The notes under the pieces were generated by a model. It saw only the letters and a program-made list of their open reading frames with translations, was not told where the DNA came from and did no database searches. The translations under genes and the position numbers were made by a program. A stretch of DNA of 64,000 nt from Clostridium amylolyticum. Its GTDB lineage: Bacteria > Bacillota > Clostridia > Clostridiales > Clostridiaceae. The stretch lies in NCBI RefSeq assembly GCF_900142075.1, contig NZ_FQZO01000003.1:434001-498000 (forward strand), written 5' to 3'. Position 1 is the first letter of the stretch. Each line of letters begins with the position of its first letter. Below are positions 17,169 to 24,923 of the stretch, one piece after another.

Positions 17169-18040
17169 TATATACCTCTTTCGGCCATAATTAACTGTAT
17201 TTCATCCTCATTAATTCCTACCATGGCTTCTCCTAAATCTTCTGATAGTTCAGCAATTAACTTTGCATCCTTATAATTGGTAACAGCTTTTACAATAGCT
17301 TGGGCTCTTTTTTCAGGATTACCAGATTTAAATATTCCAGAGCCTACAAATACTCCTTCAGCGCCTAATTGCATCATTAAGGCTGCATCTGCAGGACTGG
17401 CAACACCACCAGCAGCAAAGTTAACCACAGGAAGTTTACCATTATCATGAACGTATTTAGCTAATTCATAATCCACCTGTAATTCCTTGGCAGCTTGAAA
17501 AAGTTCATCCTCTCTCATGTTTTGAAGATGTCTTATTTCTTCATTTATTTTTCTCATATGCCTTACTGCTTGGATTATATCTCCAGTGCCTGGCTCACCT
17601 TTGGTTCTAATCATGGAAGCACCTTCTTTAACCCTTCTTAATGCTTCTCCTAAGTCCTTTGCACCGCATACAAAAGGTACATCAAACTTTGTTTTGTCTA
17701 TGTGATATTTATCATCTGCAGGAGAAAGCACTTCACTTTCATCTATAAAATCAATTTCAATAGCTTCTAAAATTTGTGCTTCTACAAAATGGCCGATACG
17801 AACCTTTGCCATAACAGGAATAGATACCGCTTCTTGAATACTCTTAATCATTTTAGGATCGCTCATCCTTGAAACTCCCCCAGCGGCACGAATATCTGCA
17901 GGTATTCTTTCTAAAGCCATAACAGCGCAAGCTCCTGCAGCCTCAGCTATCTTTGCTTGTTCAGGGGTGGTCACATCCATAATAACTCCACCCTTTAGCA
18001 TTTGAGCTAAATTCTTGTTTAATTCATAACGATTACTCAT
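17168..18040 (-). CDS. pdxS: Pyridoxal 5'-phosphate synthase subunit PdxS
   Basis: TIM-barrel synthase that makes PLP from ribose 5-phosphate, glyceraldehyde 3-phosphate and glutamine-derived ammonia; 290 residues. Highly conserved strings are visible: GGVIMDVTTPEQAKIAEAAGA, VMALERIPADIRAAGGVSRMSDP, VMAKVRIGHFVEAQ, RTKGEPGTG and NFAAGGVASPADAALMMQLG. The lysines for covalent intermediates (in VMAKVRIG and elsewhere) are present. The ATG is preceded on its strand by AGGAGTGAG. It is divergent from pdxR, its likely activator. Confidence 0.97.
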   Translation of the reverse strand: MSNRYELNKNLAQMLKGGVIMDVTTPEQAKIAEAAGACAVMALERIPADIRAAGGVSRMSDPKMIKSIQEAVSIPVMAKVRIGHFVEAQILEAIEIDFIDESEVLSPADDKYHIDKTKFDVPFVCGAKDLGEALRRVKEGASMIRTKGEPGTGDIIQAVRHMRKINEEIRHLQNMREDELFQAAKELQVDYELAKYVHDNGKLPVVNFAAGGVASPADAALMMQLGAEGVFVGSGIFKSGNPEKRAQAIVKAVTNYKDAKLIAELSEDLGEAMVGINEDEIQLIMAERGI

Positions 18041-18094
18041 AAACTCACTCCTTTGAAAATATTAACAAATTTTCCTCTCAGCCATTATTATATA

Positions 18095-18152
18095 TTAAAA
18101 CTGATAGTGTACAAAGTATCAAAATATGTTAATATAATGGTATCAGTTTAAA
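18095..18152. promoter_or_regulatory. Inverted repeat operator between pdxS and pdxR
   Basis: TTAAAACTGATA at 18095-18106 faces TATCAGTTTAAA at 18141-18152, with a 9-base exact match; a further half-like GTATC lies at 18116. MocR-type PdxR proteins bind repeated sites in the pdxR-pdxS intergenic region, so this is a good candidate operator. Confidence 0.55.
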
Positions 18153-18197
18153 AGAATTATATATTTAACTTAAAGATATCTCAAAGGGGGAGAAACC

Positions 18198-19604
18198 ATG
18201 AATATGCTTACCTTTACCATTAATGAAGATATAGAAATTCCTATTTATCTTCAGTTATATAATTATATAAAATCTGAAATTCAGTCAGGAAATATTCCTT
18301 TTGATACAAAGCTTCCTTCTAAAAGAAAGTTATCGGAACATTTAAATATCAGCCAAAATACTATACAAAGCGCTTATGACCAGCTTATAGAAGAAGGTTA
18401 TGTTATTCCAAAAGCTAGGAGAGGTTTTTTTGTTTGTAAGCTAGACAATATTATAAAGCTGCAGGTTTCTCAAGAAATAAATGTGCCAGAAAATGCAGCC
18501 AGTAAAAAAGCAGTGAAATTTGATTTTTCCTATCATGGAGTGGACACGGAGAACTTTCCTTTTGGAATATGGAGAAAAATAACAAAGGATGTTATTAATG
18601 AATATGATAAAGAACTATTAAAGATAGGAGATTCTCAAGGCAATGCTAGCTTAAGGAAGAGCATTGCAGAATATCTTAGACAATCTAGAGGGGTAAACTG
18701 TACCTTTGAAGATATAATAGTAAGCTCTGGTACTGAGTATTTGTTTCAAATATTGATTCAGATGTTTAACAAATCTAGTGTATACGGCTTAGAAAATCCA
18801 GGCTATGAAAAGTTAAATTTATTATTTAAGAGCAACGGAGCTAAATTTAAACCCATAAAAATTGATAAAAGCGGCATGAGTTTAGAAGAGATAATTAAAA
18901 GTAAAGCTAATATACTATGTATAACTCCAGCACATCAATTTCCTTCAGGTAGCATTATGCCTATTAATAGGAGAATTCAATTACTTAATTGGGGCAATGA
19001 AGAGGATAATAGATATATAATTGAGGATGATTACGACAGCGAATTTAAATACAGCGGTAAGCCTATCCCAGCCTTGCAAGGTTTAGATACCAACGGAAAA
19101 GTTATATACATGGGAGCCTTTTCTAAATCCTTATCCCCCTCTCTTAGAATCAGCTATATGGTGCTGCCTCCTAAGCTTATGAAAAAATATAAGGAGAATC
19201 TTTCCTATATATTTTGTCCAGTACCTATTATAGAACAAAAAGTCTTATATAACTTTATTCAAAAGGGTTATTTTGAAAGACATCTAAATAAAATGAGAAA
19301 TGTATATAAAAAGAAAAGAGAGATACTGGTGGATAGTATTTCTAAGTTAATGGGAAATGTACAAGTCATTGGTGCAGATGCAGGATTGCATGTACTATTA
19401 AAGATAAATAATGGAATGACAGAGCAAGAACTTATATCTTCAGCGTTAAAGATAGGAATAAAAGTTTATGGAATATCAAAATACTACGTGGATAAAAGTT
19501 ATATTAAGGAAGAACCACTAATTTTATTAGGCTATGCCACCATGATAGAAGGGGACATTGTTAAAGCGGTGGAATTGCTAAAAGAATGTTGGAAAATTAA
19601 ATAA
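18198..19604 (+). CDS. pdxR: PdxR, MocR-type PLP-responsive regulator
   Basis: Regulator of 468 residues combining a GntR winged helix (about residues 10-75: IPIYLQLYNYIKSEIQSGNIPFDTKLPSKRKLSEHLNISQNTIQSAYDQL) and an aminotransferase-like fold. The PLP lysine is in YMGAFSKSLSPSLRISYMVLP, and the PLP-contacting Asp-Tyr-Asp is in IIEDDYDSEFKYSG. It senses PLP and controls pdxST, which it faces across a 157-base divergent region. The ATG at 18198 follows AAGGGGGAG. Confidence 0.93.
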   Translation: MNMLTFTINEDIEIPIYLQLYNYIKSEIQSGNIPFDTKLPSKRKLSEHLNISQNTIQSAYDQLIEEGYVIPKARRGFFVCKLDNIIKLQVSQEINVPENAASKKAVKFDFSYHGVDTENFPFGIWRKITKDVINEYDKELLKIGDSQGNASLRKSIAEYLRQSRGVNCTFEDIIVSSGTEYLFQILIQMFNKSSVYGLENPGYEKLNLLFKSNGAKFKPIKIDKSGMSLEEIIKSKANILCITPAHQFPSGSIMPINRRIQLLNWGNEEDNRYIIEDDYDSEFKYSGKPIPALQGLDTNGKVIYMGAFSKSLSPSLRISYMVLPPKLMKKYKENLSYIFCPVPIIEQKVLYNFIQKGYFERHLNKMRNVYKKKREILVDSISKLMGNVQVIGADAGLHVLLKINNGMTEQELISSALKIGIKVYGISKYYVDKSYIKEEPLILLGYATMIEGDIVKAVELLKECWKIK

Positions 19605-19622
19605 TTGGCCGTGGATAATAAA

Positions 19623-19699
19623 TACCCATATGGGGTACTTGATGAAATGAGATAATTATTGTATAATACCCCTCGTAGGTATAATGTTGAGGGGGTATT
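19623..19699 (+). promoter_or_regulatory. Promoter with CsoR/CstR-like C/G-tract palindromes and RBS-masking hairpin
   Basis: TTGATG at 19639-19644 and TATAAT at 19662-19667 (17-base spacer) form a promoter. Just upstream is CCCATATGGG at 19625-19634 within TACCC..GGGGTA. AATACCCCTC at 19665-19674 can pair with GAGGGGGTATT at 19689-19699, burying the ribosome binding site of the ferredoxin gene. TACCCC/GGGGTA dyads are typical of CsoR/CstR-family copper or persulfide repressors, which would suit the sulfur genes nearby. No such repressor gene is in the window. Confidence 0.4.
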
Positions 19700-19702
19700 T
19701 TT

Positions 19703-19921
19703 TTGAAAAAGAGTGCAGTAAAAAAGTTCGCAACTATAGCTGAACAGGAATGTGTAGCTTGTGGATGCTGTGTCAAGGTTTGTCCGTTAAAGGCCATTAA
19801 AATCGAGAAAGGAATTTTTGCAAGTGTAGATAAAAACAAATGTGTAGGTTGTGGAAAATGTGAGAAAATATGCCCAGCTTCAGTAATTAAAATGCATATA
19901 AAGGAGGAAATTAAATGTTAA
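19703..19921 (+). CDS. Small 2[4Fe-4S] ferredoxin-like protein
   Basis: Electron-transfer protein of 72 residues with two CxxCxxC-x3-CP motifs: CVACGCCVKVCP and CVGCGKCEKICP, each able to bind a [4Fe-4S] cluster. Clostridial 2[4Fe-4S] ferredoxins are a little shorter; this one has an extra basic N-terminus (KKSAVKKFATIAEQ). The TTG start follows GAGGGGG, which is itself inside a hairpin. The last seven bases overlap the next gene, an Fe-S membrane protein, so the pair likely works as one redox unit. Confidence 0.85.
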   Translation: MKKSAVKKFATIAEQECVACGCCVKVCPLKAIKIEKGIFASVDKNKCVGCGKCEKICPASVIKMHIKEEIKC

Positions 19922-20490
19922 TTAAAAAGAAACCTATTTATGAGTATATGTGGATAGTTTCCTCGTTATATCTAATTTTAGGCTTTTTTAATATTTTATT
20001 TGCTTGGTTAGGGCTAATATGCTTTTTAGTGCCCTTGATTATCTCTCTTGCAGGAGGAGAAAAAGCTTATTGTAATAAGTATTGTGGAAGGGGTCAACTA
20101 TTAGATTTTTTAGGAAACAAACTAAAGTTTTCTAGAAATAAAAGTATTCCAAAGTTTTTAAGGAGCAAGTGGTTTAGGTATGGATTCCTATCTTTTTTCT
20201 TAACTATGTTTTCTTTAATGCTATTTAATACCTATATGGTTTTGCAGGGAGAACGTAACTTAAGAAAAGCAATTACTTTGTTGTGGACATGGAGACTTCC
20301 TTGGAATTTTGTTAATACTTCCATGGTTTCACCCTGGATAGCTCAATTTGCTTTTGGTTTTTTTAGCCTAATGCTCACATCTACTATCCTGGGGATAATT
20401 ACTATGCTGTTATATAAACCAAGATCTTGGTGTGTATATTGTCCTATGGGTACTATGACTCAAAGCATATGTAAAGTAAAAAATAAATAA
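19915..20490 (+). CDS. NapH/FixG-like 4Fe-4S membrane protein
   Basis: Integral membrane protein of 191 residues with about four membrane segments (residues 10-45, 83-107, 138-165). Two cysteine clusters lie on the same face: CNKYCGRGQ near residue 53 and WCVYCPMGTMTQ near residue 175, the Fer4_5 pattern found in NapH, FixG and RsxA-like electron-transfer proteins. It overlaps the ferredoxin gene and probably accepts or donates electrons to it. The acceptor is unknown. An AGGAGG at 19901-19906 supports the ATG at 19915. Confidence 0.75.
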   Translation: MLIKKKPIYEYMWIVSSLYLILGFFNILFAWLGLICFLVPLIISLAGGEKAYCNKYCGRGQLLDFLGNKLKFSRNKSIPKFLRSKWFRYGFLSFFLTMFSLMLFNTYMVLQGERNLRKAITLLWTWRLPWNFVNTSMVSPWIAQFAFGFFSLMLTSTILGIITMLLYKPRSWCVYCPMGTMTQSICKVKNK

Positions 20491-20533
20491 ATTAAAAGAA
20501 ATTTTTTAAAATGTGTTTATAATGATAATAAAA

Positions 20534-20575
20534 AATACCCATAAAGGCTTATTATTAAGACTCTTTATGGGTATT
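20534..20575. terminator. Bidirectional terminator
   Basis: AATACCCATAAAG at 20534-20546 is exactly complementary to 20563-20575. It separates the convergent Fe-S and DUF3343 genes. The AATACCC start echoes the dyads at 19623-19699. Confidence 0.7.
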
Positions 20576-20591
20576 AAACTTTAGTAGAGGG

Positions 20592-20828
20592 CTAATCACA
20601 GGCATATATAAGCTTGCTTTCTTCATGGTCTATAGAAAATAATTTTTCTATATCTTCAGATATTATGGTACTAATATCTGAAATGTAATTAAACTTAACT
20701 CCTATGCCGCAGTTAGAAGATAGCTTTCTAGGTACAGGCATAAGCTGTGAAGAAATATTTTTGCCTTTTAAAAATTTATTATATTTTAAAGCTCCTGAGT
20801 GTGTAAAAAATACTGCTATATATTCCAT
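20592..20828 (-). CDS. DUF3343 putative selenium/sulfur carrier
   Basis: Small protein of 78 residues of the DUF3343 family. The pattern is a beta-alpha fold with FFTHSGALKYNKFLKG, PVPRKLSSNCGIGVKF and a late Cys (IYACD); Cys in SSNCGIG is the family's conserved thiol. DUF3343 proteins often sit beside TusA/YedF and YedE in clostridia, and are suspected to relay selenium or persulfide sulfur, but the activity is unproven. It is third in the minus-strand yedE-tusA-DUF3343 operon, 13 bases after tusA. Confidence 0.8.
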   Translation of the reverse strand: MEYIAVFFTHSGALKYNKFLKGKNISSQLMPVPRKLSSNCGIGVKFNYISDISTIISEDIEKLFSIDHEESKLIYACD

Positions 20829-20841
20829 GGTGAATGCATCC

Positions 20842-21048
20842 TTATTTTTTTATTATTAAAAGGTAGTTATCTCCCTTTTCTTCTACGTCTACTTTATAGC
20901 CTGAATTTTTAGCAAATCTTGATACGTTTTGTTTTGCAGTATTATTATCTACTAAAACTTCTATACCTTTAGGACTATTTTCTAAAGCTTTTTTAGTCAT
21001 AAGTACTGGTTGAGGACAAGACATTCCTACTGCGTTAATTTGCTCCAA
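20842..21048 (-). CDS. TusA-like sulfurtransferase (SirA/YedF N-domain)
   Basis: Sulfur-carrier protein of 68 residues. The CPxP motif with the persulfide-carrying Cys11 is MSCPQPVL, and the rest (VLVDNNTAKQNVSRFAKNSGYKV) matches the TusA/YedF fold. In selenium operons YedF usually has a second C-terminal domain; here only the first domain exists, with the downstream DUF3343 gene perhaps supplying the second function. It overlaps the end of yedE by 14 bases, so it is translationally coupled. Confidence 0.88.
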   Translation of the reverse strand: MEQINAVGMSCPQPVLMTKKALENSPKGIEVLVDNNTAKQNVSRFAKNSGYKVDVEEKGDNYLLIIKK

Positions 21049-22123
21049 CTTTCACATCTCCTTTTATTTTAACATTTGAGGTTTTCTCTATGCTTACATA
21101 AGAAATTACAAGAACTATGACAAACCCTATTAACACTGCTACCTTACCATTAAAAGTAGGACCCTTAGCGCTAGAAGCTAAATTGAAGTTGTGAGTGAAA
21201 GCAGCTCCCACTAACATTCCTAATACCGCCATCACAGAATCTATATTTCCTTCTGCGGATAGTATTAGCTGTCTTAGAGGACATCCTCCTAAAAGAATGG
21301 AACCCCATCCTACTAATACCATGCCAAGAAAGTTCCATACACCGTCGGTATGAGCGATAGGCTGATTAGCAAATCCGAAGTTATAAAAATTTAAAAGTAA
21401 GTTTCCTAGGGTAGTAAATACAAAAATAGAAATAAATCCTGAAATTAAATATGTATCCTTAAATAATATTAAATCTCTTATTCCACCTACCATACATAAT
21501 CTGGTTTTTTGTGAAAGCACACCTACTACTAAGCCTACAGCTAAAGAAATCCATATAGCAGCATGGGAAGCTCCTGGACCCTCTTTACTAAAAAAAATAA
21601 ATACTGGAGCAGCAATTAATAATGCTAATAATGCCACATTTACTGCTGGAAATAGGTAGCCTTCAAATTTATTTAGTTTATAGTTTCTTTTTAAACTAAA
21701 ACCCTTATTTAAGAAGAAGATTCCCACTGTAATACCTACAGCAAACCCTGCTAAACCTAATATAGCATTTAGGTCTCCGCCGCCTAGTCTTAAAACCATT
21801 CTTAAAGGACATCCTAAGAACATTAATGCACCTATCATAACAATAAATCCAAGAATAAATCGTATAAAAGGTGAAGAGCCTCCCTTGGTTTCAAACTCCT
21901 TACTAGCTATGGCCATTATAAAGGCTCCTAATACTATACCTATTACTTCAGGTCTAATGTACTGGACCACACCAGCTCTGTGAAGACCCACTGCACCTGC
22001 TATGTCTCTTACGAAACATGCAATGCATACTCCCATATTTTTAGGATTTCCGAAATAAACCAGCAGTACGGAAAGAATCCCTACTATGGCTCCTGTTAAA
22101 ATAATACCTCTCTTTTCTTTCAT
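21035..22123 (-). CDS. yedE: YedE-family (selenium-metabolism type) sulfur/selenium transporter
   Basis: Membrane protein of 362 residues with about ten segments. It has the family's paired inverted elements: MFLGCPLRMVLRLGGGD and LLGGCPLRQLILSAEG, each with a conserved Cys in the pore of YeeE/YedE (thiosulfate) transporters. MGVCIACFVRD near the N-terminus adds two Cys. The type next to TusA/YedF and EF2568-like desulfurases is annotated as selenium-metabolism YedE; import of thiosulfate, sulfite or a selenium compound are all possible. The ATG is followed by tusA and DUF3343 in one operon. Confidence 0.85.
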   Translation of the reverse strand: MKEKRGIILTGAIVGILSVLLVYFGNPKNMGVCIACFVRDIAGAVGLHRAGVVQYIRPEVIGIVLGAFIMAIASKEFETKGGSSPFIRFILGFIVMIGALMFLGCPLRMVLRLGGGDLNAILGLAGFAVGITVGIFFLNKGFSLKRNYKLNKFEGYLFPAVNVALLALLIAAPVFIFFSKEGPGASHAAIWISLAVGLVVGVLSQKTRLCMVGGIRDLILFKDTYLISGFISIFVFTTLGNLLLNFYNFGFANQPIAHTDGVWNFLGMVLVGWGSILLGGCPLRQLILSAEGNIDSVMAVLGMLVGAAFTHNFNLASSAKGPTFNGKVAVLIGFVIVLVISYVSIEKTSNVKIKGDVKVGAN

Positions 22124-22325
22124 TACACTTCCCCCTAAAATTTATTAGTTCTCTTTAATAGTAACAACTTATACAAATTGTGTTAAATAGAAATTACTTA
22201 TAGATAAATGTATACCTATACAAAATATCAATGATTGTTAATTATTTGTCGAGACATCACTATAATAATGGTCTAATATATAATTAAGGATATATATTTT
22301 AATAAGATTTTAAGAGGGTGAAATA

Positions 22326-23489
22326 GTGAAAGAAATATATCTTGATAATGCAGCCACTTCCTTTCCTAAAGCGCCAGGAGTGTCTGAAAGTATGTGCACT
22401 TATATTAATAGAATAGGTTGTAATATAAACAGAGGAGCTTATAGCACTTCTTATGGTGCAGAAGAAATCGTATTTGAAACCCGTGAAATTATTTGCAAAC
22501 TTTTTAACTTTCAAAAGCCTGAAAATGTGATTTTTAGTAAAAATATTACTGAAAGCCTTAATGTAATAATAAAGGGGCTATTTAAAGAAGGAGATCATAT
22601 AATAGTATCTTCCATGGAACATAATGCAGTGATGAGACCTCTAAATTCTATGGTAAGCAGGGGCATAGAATATTCAAAAGTCCAATGTAATATCCTAGGA
22701 GAATTAAATATAGAAGCTTTGATAAAAGAAATAAAACCTAACACCAAAGCTATCATCATCACTTCAGCTTCCAATGTATGCGGTACCATAATGCCTTTAA
22801 AAGAGATTGGACAAGTAGCTAAAAAACATAATATTTATTTTATAATAGACAGTGCCCAAGGAGCAGGGTTTATACCTATGGATTACCAGAGCTTAGGTGC
22901 GGATATTATAGCTTTTACAGGGCATAAAGGATTGTTAGGTCCTCAAGGAATTGGTGGGTTTATTATAAATGATGAATTAGCAGCTTTAGTAAATCCTTTA
23001 ATAGAAGGAGGAACTGGAAGCCTTTCAGAAGAAGAGGTTCAACCTCCTTATATGCCAGATAAGTTCGAAGCAGGAACCTTAAACATTCCAGGAATCTTTG
23101 GATTAAATGCTTCATTAAAATATTTACTATCCACAGGGGTAGATACCATAAGAGAAAAAGAACTATTTCTTACCCAAAAGTTTATTGAAGAGGTAAAAAA
23201 TATACCTGGAGCAAAATTAATAGGTATACCTTCTATCAATAACAGAACTGCTGTGATATCTATAGATTTTACTTCAGATACCATAGATAATGGCATTATT
23301 GCACACTACTTAAGCAATGATTATGGCATTATGACTAGATGTGGCCTTCATTGTGCACCTTCAGCTCATAAAACCTTAGGAACCTTTCCAAATGGTACAG
23401 TAAGGTTTAGCTTCGGTCATAATAATACTCTAAAAGAGGTAAAATACACTATAGAGTCCATTAATAAAGGTATTAAGCAGTTCGGTTAG
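22326..23489 (+). CDS. Cysteine desulfurase/selenocysteine lyase-like aminotransferase V (EF2568 type)
   Basis: PLP enzyme of 387 residues. It begins IYLDNAATSFPK, and has the PLP lysine in FTGHKGLLGPQG and the catalytic Cys in RCGLHCAPSAHKTLGT. Short NifS/CsdB-like enzymes of this type occur beside selenium genes (as EF2568 in Enterococcus) and are thought to mobilise sulfur or selenium from cysteine or selenocysteine. It is divergent from the yedE operon across 200 bases, consistent with shared use of the sulfur. The GTG start follows GAGGGTG. selD and selA are not in the window. Confidence 0.85.
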   Translation: MKEIYLDNAATSFPKAPGVSESMCTYINRIGCNINRGAYSTSYGAEEIVFETREIICKLFNFQKPENVIFSKNITESLNVIIKGLFKEGDHIIVSSMEHNAVMRPLNSMVSRGIEYSKVQCNILGELNIEALIKEIKPNTKAIIITSASNVCGTIMPLKEIGQVAKKHNIYFIIDSAQGAGFIPMDYQSLGADIIAFTGHKGLLGPQGIGGFIINDELAALVNPLIEGGTGSLSEEEVQPPYMPDKFEAGTLNIPGIFGLNASLKYLLSTGVDTIREKELFLTQKFIEEVKNIPGAKLIGIPSINNRTAVISIDFTSDTIDNGIIAHYLSNDYGIMTRCGLHCAPSAHKTLGTFPNGTVRFSFGHNNTLKEVKYTIESINKGIKQFG

Positions 23490-23495
23490 ATTCGG

Positions 23496-23526
23496 GGAGC
23501 CAGGCACGTGCTTGGCTCCTTTTTTT
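23496..23526 (+). terminator. Terminator carrying the GCCAGGCACGTG palindrome
   Basis: GGAGCCAGGCACGTGC pairs onward with TTGGCTCC to give a 24-base near-palindrome at 23496-23519, followed by seven T. It ends the desulfurase gene six bases after its stop and isolates the TOMM locus that follows. The core is one member of the dispersed family described at 34700. Confidence 0.8.
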
Positions 23527-23639
23527 AAAAAAATGCAAAAAATTAACTGAATATTATGAATATTAAGCAATAAGTTTAATATAAATATAACAAATAAGGT
23601 TGAAAATTTTAATAAAAGAACATGAGGTGGGGGGAATTT

Positions 23640-24686
23640 GTGGACATTATAGAAAGATTTTTTAAAAAGATATATTATAATCAAAATTACAATCCAACAT
23701 CTTTGAATTTTAATAATATGCAAGTAAGCAAAGACAGTTATCTTATTAAAGGAATACCTCATATAAGCTATAAAGATGCCTACTGTCACTCTGCTGTATT
23801 ACAGATGATACATGGAGGAAAGAAGGATATTGGGTATTATAATTGGATTATTGGATTTACCTATGGGGCGTTTTATAATGCTGATATAAAAAGTTTTATT
23901 CCTTATGCTGACCCAGAGCCTCTTATACAGAATGGTTGTAAATACTTAGGACTTAAAGGAACTTATTATACGGTAAAAAATAGTGATAAATATATTAAGG
24001 CTATAGAGTACTATATTTCAAATAATATACCAGTAAAAGTACCAGTAAATTTTGGAGTAATAAAGAATGAAAAATTCTTTGATCCTCATACGGAGTTAAT
24101 AGTAGGTTATGATAAGGACAATTTTTATTACTATGAACCTGGGATAGAAGACAAATATGAAGAAGATTACTTGGGAGATAAGATAAAAAAAGACTTTCTA
24201 CTTAAAGCTGTAGAAAGTATAGGGAAGGAATTTTGCTATCCTTGGAAATATGCTCTTATGGTATTTGAAGATAATGGTAACAAAAACCTTCCTGATGATA
24301 AAGACCTTTTCCTTAGAAATTCACAATTGCTTAAAGGTAAAAGCAGTGGTCCCTATGCCGAAGGAGCACAGGCTCTGGAAAGATTCGCTAATGGAATAAA
24401 AAATTACTCTGAGCTAGAAGAAGACGGAAAACATATTATTCTTGCTTTAGAACAGTGCACTTTTACAAGAAAATCCAATGGAGATTTTCTAATGACTTTA
24501 GGGGAAGAGCTTAAACCATATGGTGATTACCTTATAGAAGCATCAAAACTCTATGAAGAAGCTAAATTTTTATTTCAGGAGTCTTCAAAAAACCATGAAA
24601 AAGCAGGAGACCTTGTGCTTAAGGGCTGTAACTTAGAAGAGATGGTAGCCCATGGATTAAAGCGTTACTATAACACCGTTAAGTAA
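23640..24686 (+). CDS. BtrH N-terminal/C39-like cysteine-peptidase-fold protein of the TOMM locus
   Basis: Protein of 348 residues. Residues 35-215 resemble the BtrH N-terminal/C39-like papain fold: Cys49-His50 in DAYCHSAVLQMI, and His150 in FFDPHTELIVGYDKDNFYYYEP, the order expected of a Cys-His pair. Residues 230-348 are helical. Related domains are peptidases or acyl-transferring enzymes. The GTG at 23640 (VDIIERFF) is chosen since GGTGGGGG at 23626-23634 serves it; an ATG at 23622 overlaps that site. It lies 49 bases before the TOMM precursor, so leader removal, or a role in maturation or immunity, is a reasonable inference. It is not part of the classical sag gene set. No signal peptide. 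Confidence 0.65.
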   Translation: MDIIERFFKKIYYNQNYNPTSLNFNNMQVSKDSYLIKGIPHISYKDAYCHSAVLQMIHGGKKDIGYYNWIIGFTYGAFYNADIKSFIPYADPEPLIQNGCKYLGLKGTYYTVKNSDKYIKAIEYYISNNIPVKVPVNFGVIKNEKFFDPHTELIVGYDKDNFYYYEPGIEDKYEEDYLGDKIKKDFLLKAVESIGKEFCYPWKYALMVFEDNGNKNLPDDKDLFLRNSQLLKGKSSGPYAEGAQALERFANGIKNYSELEEDGKHIILALEQCTFTRKSNGDFLMTLGEELKPYGDYLIEASKLYEEAKFLFQESSKNHEKAGDLVLKGCNLEEMVAHGLKRYYNTVK

Positions 24687-24710
24687 ATATATTTTATTAA
24701 AATATATTTA
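24684..24710. promoter_or_regulatory. 27-bp perfect AT palindrome before the precursor gene
   Basis: TAAATATATTTTA, one central T, then its exact complement. It begins at the stop codon of the upstream gene and ends 10 bases before the AGGAGG of the precursor. It may be a weak terminator or a processing hairpin that sets precursor mRNA levels. Confidence 0.4.
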
Positions 24711-24735
24711 TAAAAATATAAGGAGGATGGGGTTT

Positions 24736-24867
24736 ATGTTAAAATTCAACTCAAACATTAACTCAACTTGCACGGGAAAGAAAACATTAAAGGTTTCCCC
24801 TGGTGCTGGCTGCTGCTCTTGCTGCACATATTGTTGCTGTACATGTTGCTGTTGCACTACCGCATAA
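24736..24867 (+). CDS. closA: SagA/ClosA-like TOMM cytolysin precursor
   Basis: 43-residue precursor peptide; AGGAGG at 24721 serves the ATG at 24736. The leader opens MLKFNSNI, close to the SagA opening MLKFTSNI, and keeps the FxxxB recognition motif (F4-N-S-N-I8) bound by SagC. It ends KVSPGAG just before the core, like VAPGG in SagA. The core, residues 26-43, reads CCSCCTYCCCTCCCCTTA: 11 Cys, 1 Ser and 4 Thr, so 16 of 18 residues could become thiazol(in)es or (methyl)oxazol(in)es. The long glycine/serine-rich tail of SagA is missing. The modification and export genes follow directly. Activity as a streptolysin-S-like haemolysin is inferred from family membership. Confidence 0.93.
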   Translation: MLKFNSNINSTCTGKKTLKVSPGAGCCSCCTYCCCTCCCCTTA

Positions 24868-24887
24868 CTCATTTCTAACTTAGATTT

Positions 24888-24923
24888 AGGGAATATTCTA
24901 TATTTAATATAGGGATATTCCCT
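24888..24923 (+). terminator. Attenuator hairpin between precursor and sagB
   Basis: AGGGAATAT at 24888-24896 pairs with ATATTCCCT at 24915-24923, and CTATAT (24898-24903) with ATATAG (24907-24912). T-rich sequence follows (CTTGTTTTT). In streptococci a leaky terminator after sagA makes precursor mRNA far more abundant than the enzyme mRNA; the position here is equivalent. Confidence 0.65.

Noticed and set aside
24736..24867. Cys-rich peptide as a metallothionein or zinc-knuckle protein
   Set aside because: The leader matches SagA, the Cys block is interspersed with Ser/Thr and ends the protein, and YcaO/SagB/SagC genes follow; metallothioneins lack all of these.
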